Source: Nonlabens agnitus
Lineage (GTDB): Bacteria > Bacteroidota > Bacteroidia > Flavobacteriales > Flavobacteriaceae
Assembly: GCF_002994045.1 (NCBI RefSeq)
Contig: NZ_MQUC01000003.1
Span: forward strand, 534,501 to 598,500
Length of the DNA stretch: 64,000 bases
Reading direction: 5' to 3'
Within the stretch, counting starts at the first letter, position 1. Every line of letters begins with the position of its first letter. The translations under genes were made by a program, and so were the position numbers. Positions 63,678-64,000 of the stretch are shown here, one piece after another. A model generated the notes under the pieces. That model saw nothing but the letters and a program-made list of their open reading frames with translations, searched no databases and was not told where the DNA came from.

Positions 63678-64000
63678 ATGCAAGAATTGATAGGAACAGG
63701 AGTGGCCTTAATCACTCCATTTCACACAGATGGAACGGTAGATCATACCGCACTTGAAAAACTAGTGGATTTTCAAATAGAAAATGGAATTGATTATCTA
63801 GTCGTCATGGGAACCACGGGCGAGAATGTGACTCTAACTGTAGAGGATAAACAGGCCGTCATTGCTACTGTTAAAAAGGCCAACAATAAACGTTTGCCAC
63901 TAGTGATTGGTATAGGAGGTAACGATACCAAAGTAGTTGTTGATCAAATCAAAAATACTGATTTATCTGACTTTGCTGCGGTACTATCCGTTTCTCCAGC
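63678..64000 (+). CDS. dapA: 4-Hydroxy-tetrahydrodipicolinate synthase, N-terminal part
   Basis: Truncated by the right window edge; 107 codons visible. Condenses pyruvate with aspartate semialdehyde in lysine/diaminopimelate synthesis. MQELIGTGVALITPF, DYLVVMGTTGENVTLT (Thr-Thr of the active-site loop) and LVIGIGGNDT are present. The Schiff-base lysine lies beyond the window. Follows DUF6913 with a 1-bp gap. Confidence 0.95.
   Translation, partial: MQELIGTGVALITPFHTDGTVDHTALEKLVDFQIENGIDYLVVMGTTGENVTLTVEDKQAVIATVKKANNKRLPLVIGIGGNDTKVVVDQIKNTDLSDFAAVLSVSP

Overview
The window looks like chromosomal DNA of a marine-type member of the Flavobacteriaceae (Bacteroidota). Supporting features are promoters of the TTG/TAnnTTTG type, almost no Shine-Dalgarno signals, many SPII lipoproteins, DUF2807/PspC, DUF4197, DUF6952 and DUF6913 proteins, a type III glutamine synthetase, and tandem rhomboids beside mutL. 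A highly iterated palindrome and the peptide it encodes (AFAKA) remind me of Nonlabens-like genomes, but the genus is a guess. Most of the window is housekeeping and envelope genes. I see no rRNA, tRNA, CRISPR array, prophage or full insertion sequence.

Layout. 1-5 kb: end of a biotin-dependent acyl-CoA carboxylase subunit, a large membrane-anchored protein, and a barrel/lipoprotein pair. 5-14 kb: pyrF-prfA, an MsrA, two secreted adhesin-like proteins, purM and glutamine synthetase III. 14-24 kb: cation exchanger, DUF421, FGE-like lipoprotein, transaldolase, a TlpA-like lipoprotein without CxxC, an ABC-F ATPase, mutL and two rhomboids. 25-33 kb: RDD and SpoIIM divergent pair leading into a tightly overlapping SpoIIM/membrane/DUF4129/DUF4350/MoxR/DUF58 operon. 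33-44 kb: DUF4197, thioredoxin-peroxiredoxin-DUF6952, patatin, metallo-beta-lactamase fold, sugar dehydrogenase, NhaC, cupin, trxB. 44-48 kb: DUF4870-PadR-PspC-DUF2807 envelope-stress set. 48-57 kb: menC-CPBP-menE, LMW phosphatase-dnaA, thioesterase, ribD. 57-64 kb: GNAT-prmC, a VapBC-like toxin-antitoxin pair, ligA, a two-gene 5'-nucleotidase, DUF6913 and the start of dapA.

The most unusual signal is a dispersed repeat system. The 16-bp palindrome CGCTTTCGCGAAAGCG occurs 15 times exactly, plus near copies, on average once per 4 kb, and 12 of the exact copies lie inside genes. It has no stop codon in any frame and reads as AFAKA, SLSRKR or FRES. Three copies are interrupted by a second palindrome, CCTGCCTG-N4/5-CAGGCAGG (peptide LPAGR or LPDQQAG), with the same junction each time. 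A third repeat (peptide VHTERSRS) sits in ligA. These elements build signal peptides, a C-terminus and interdomain linkers, so they behave as dispersed mini-elements tolerated inside proteins.
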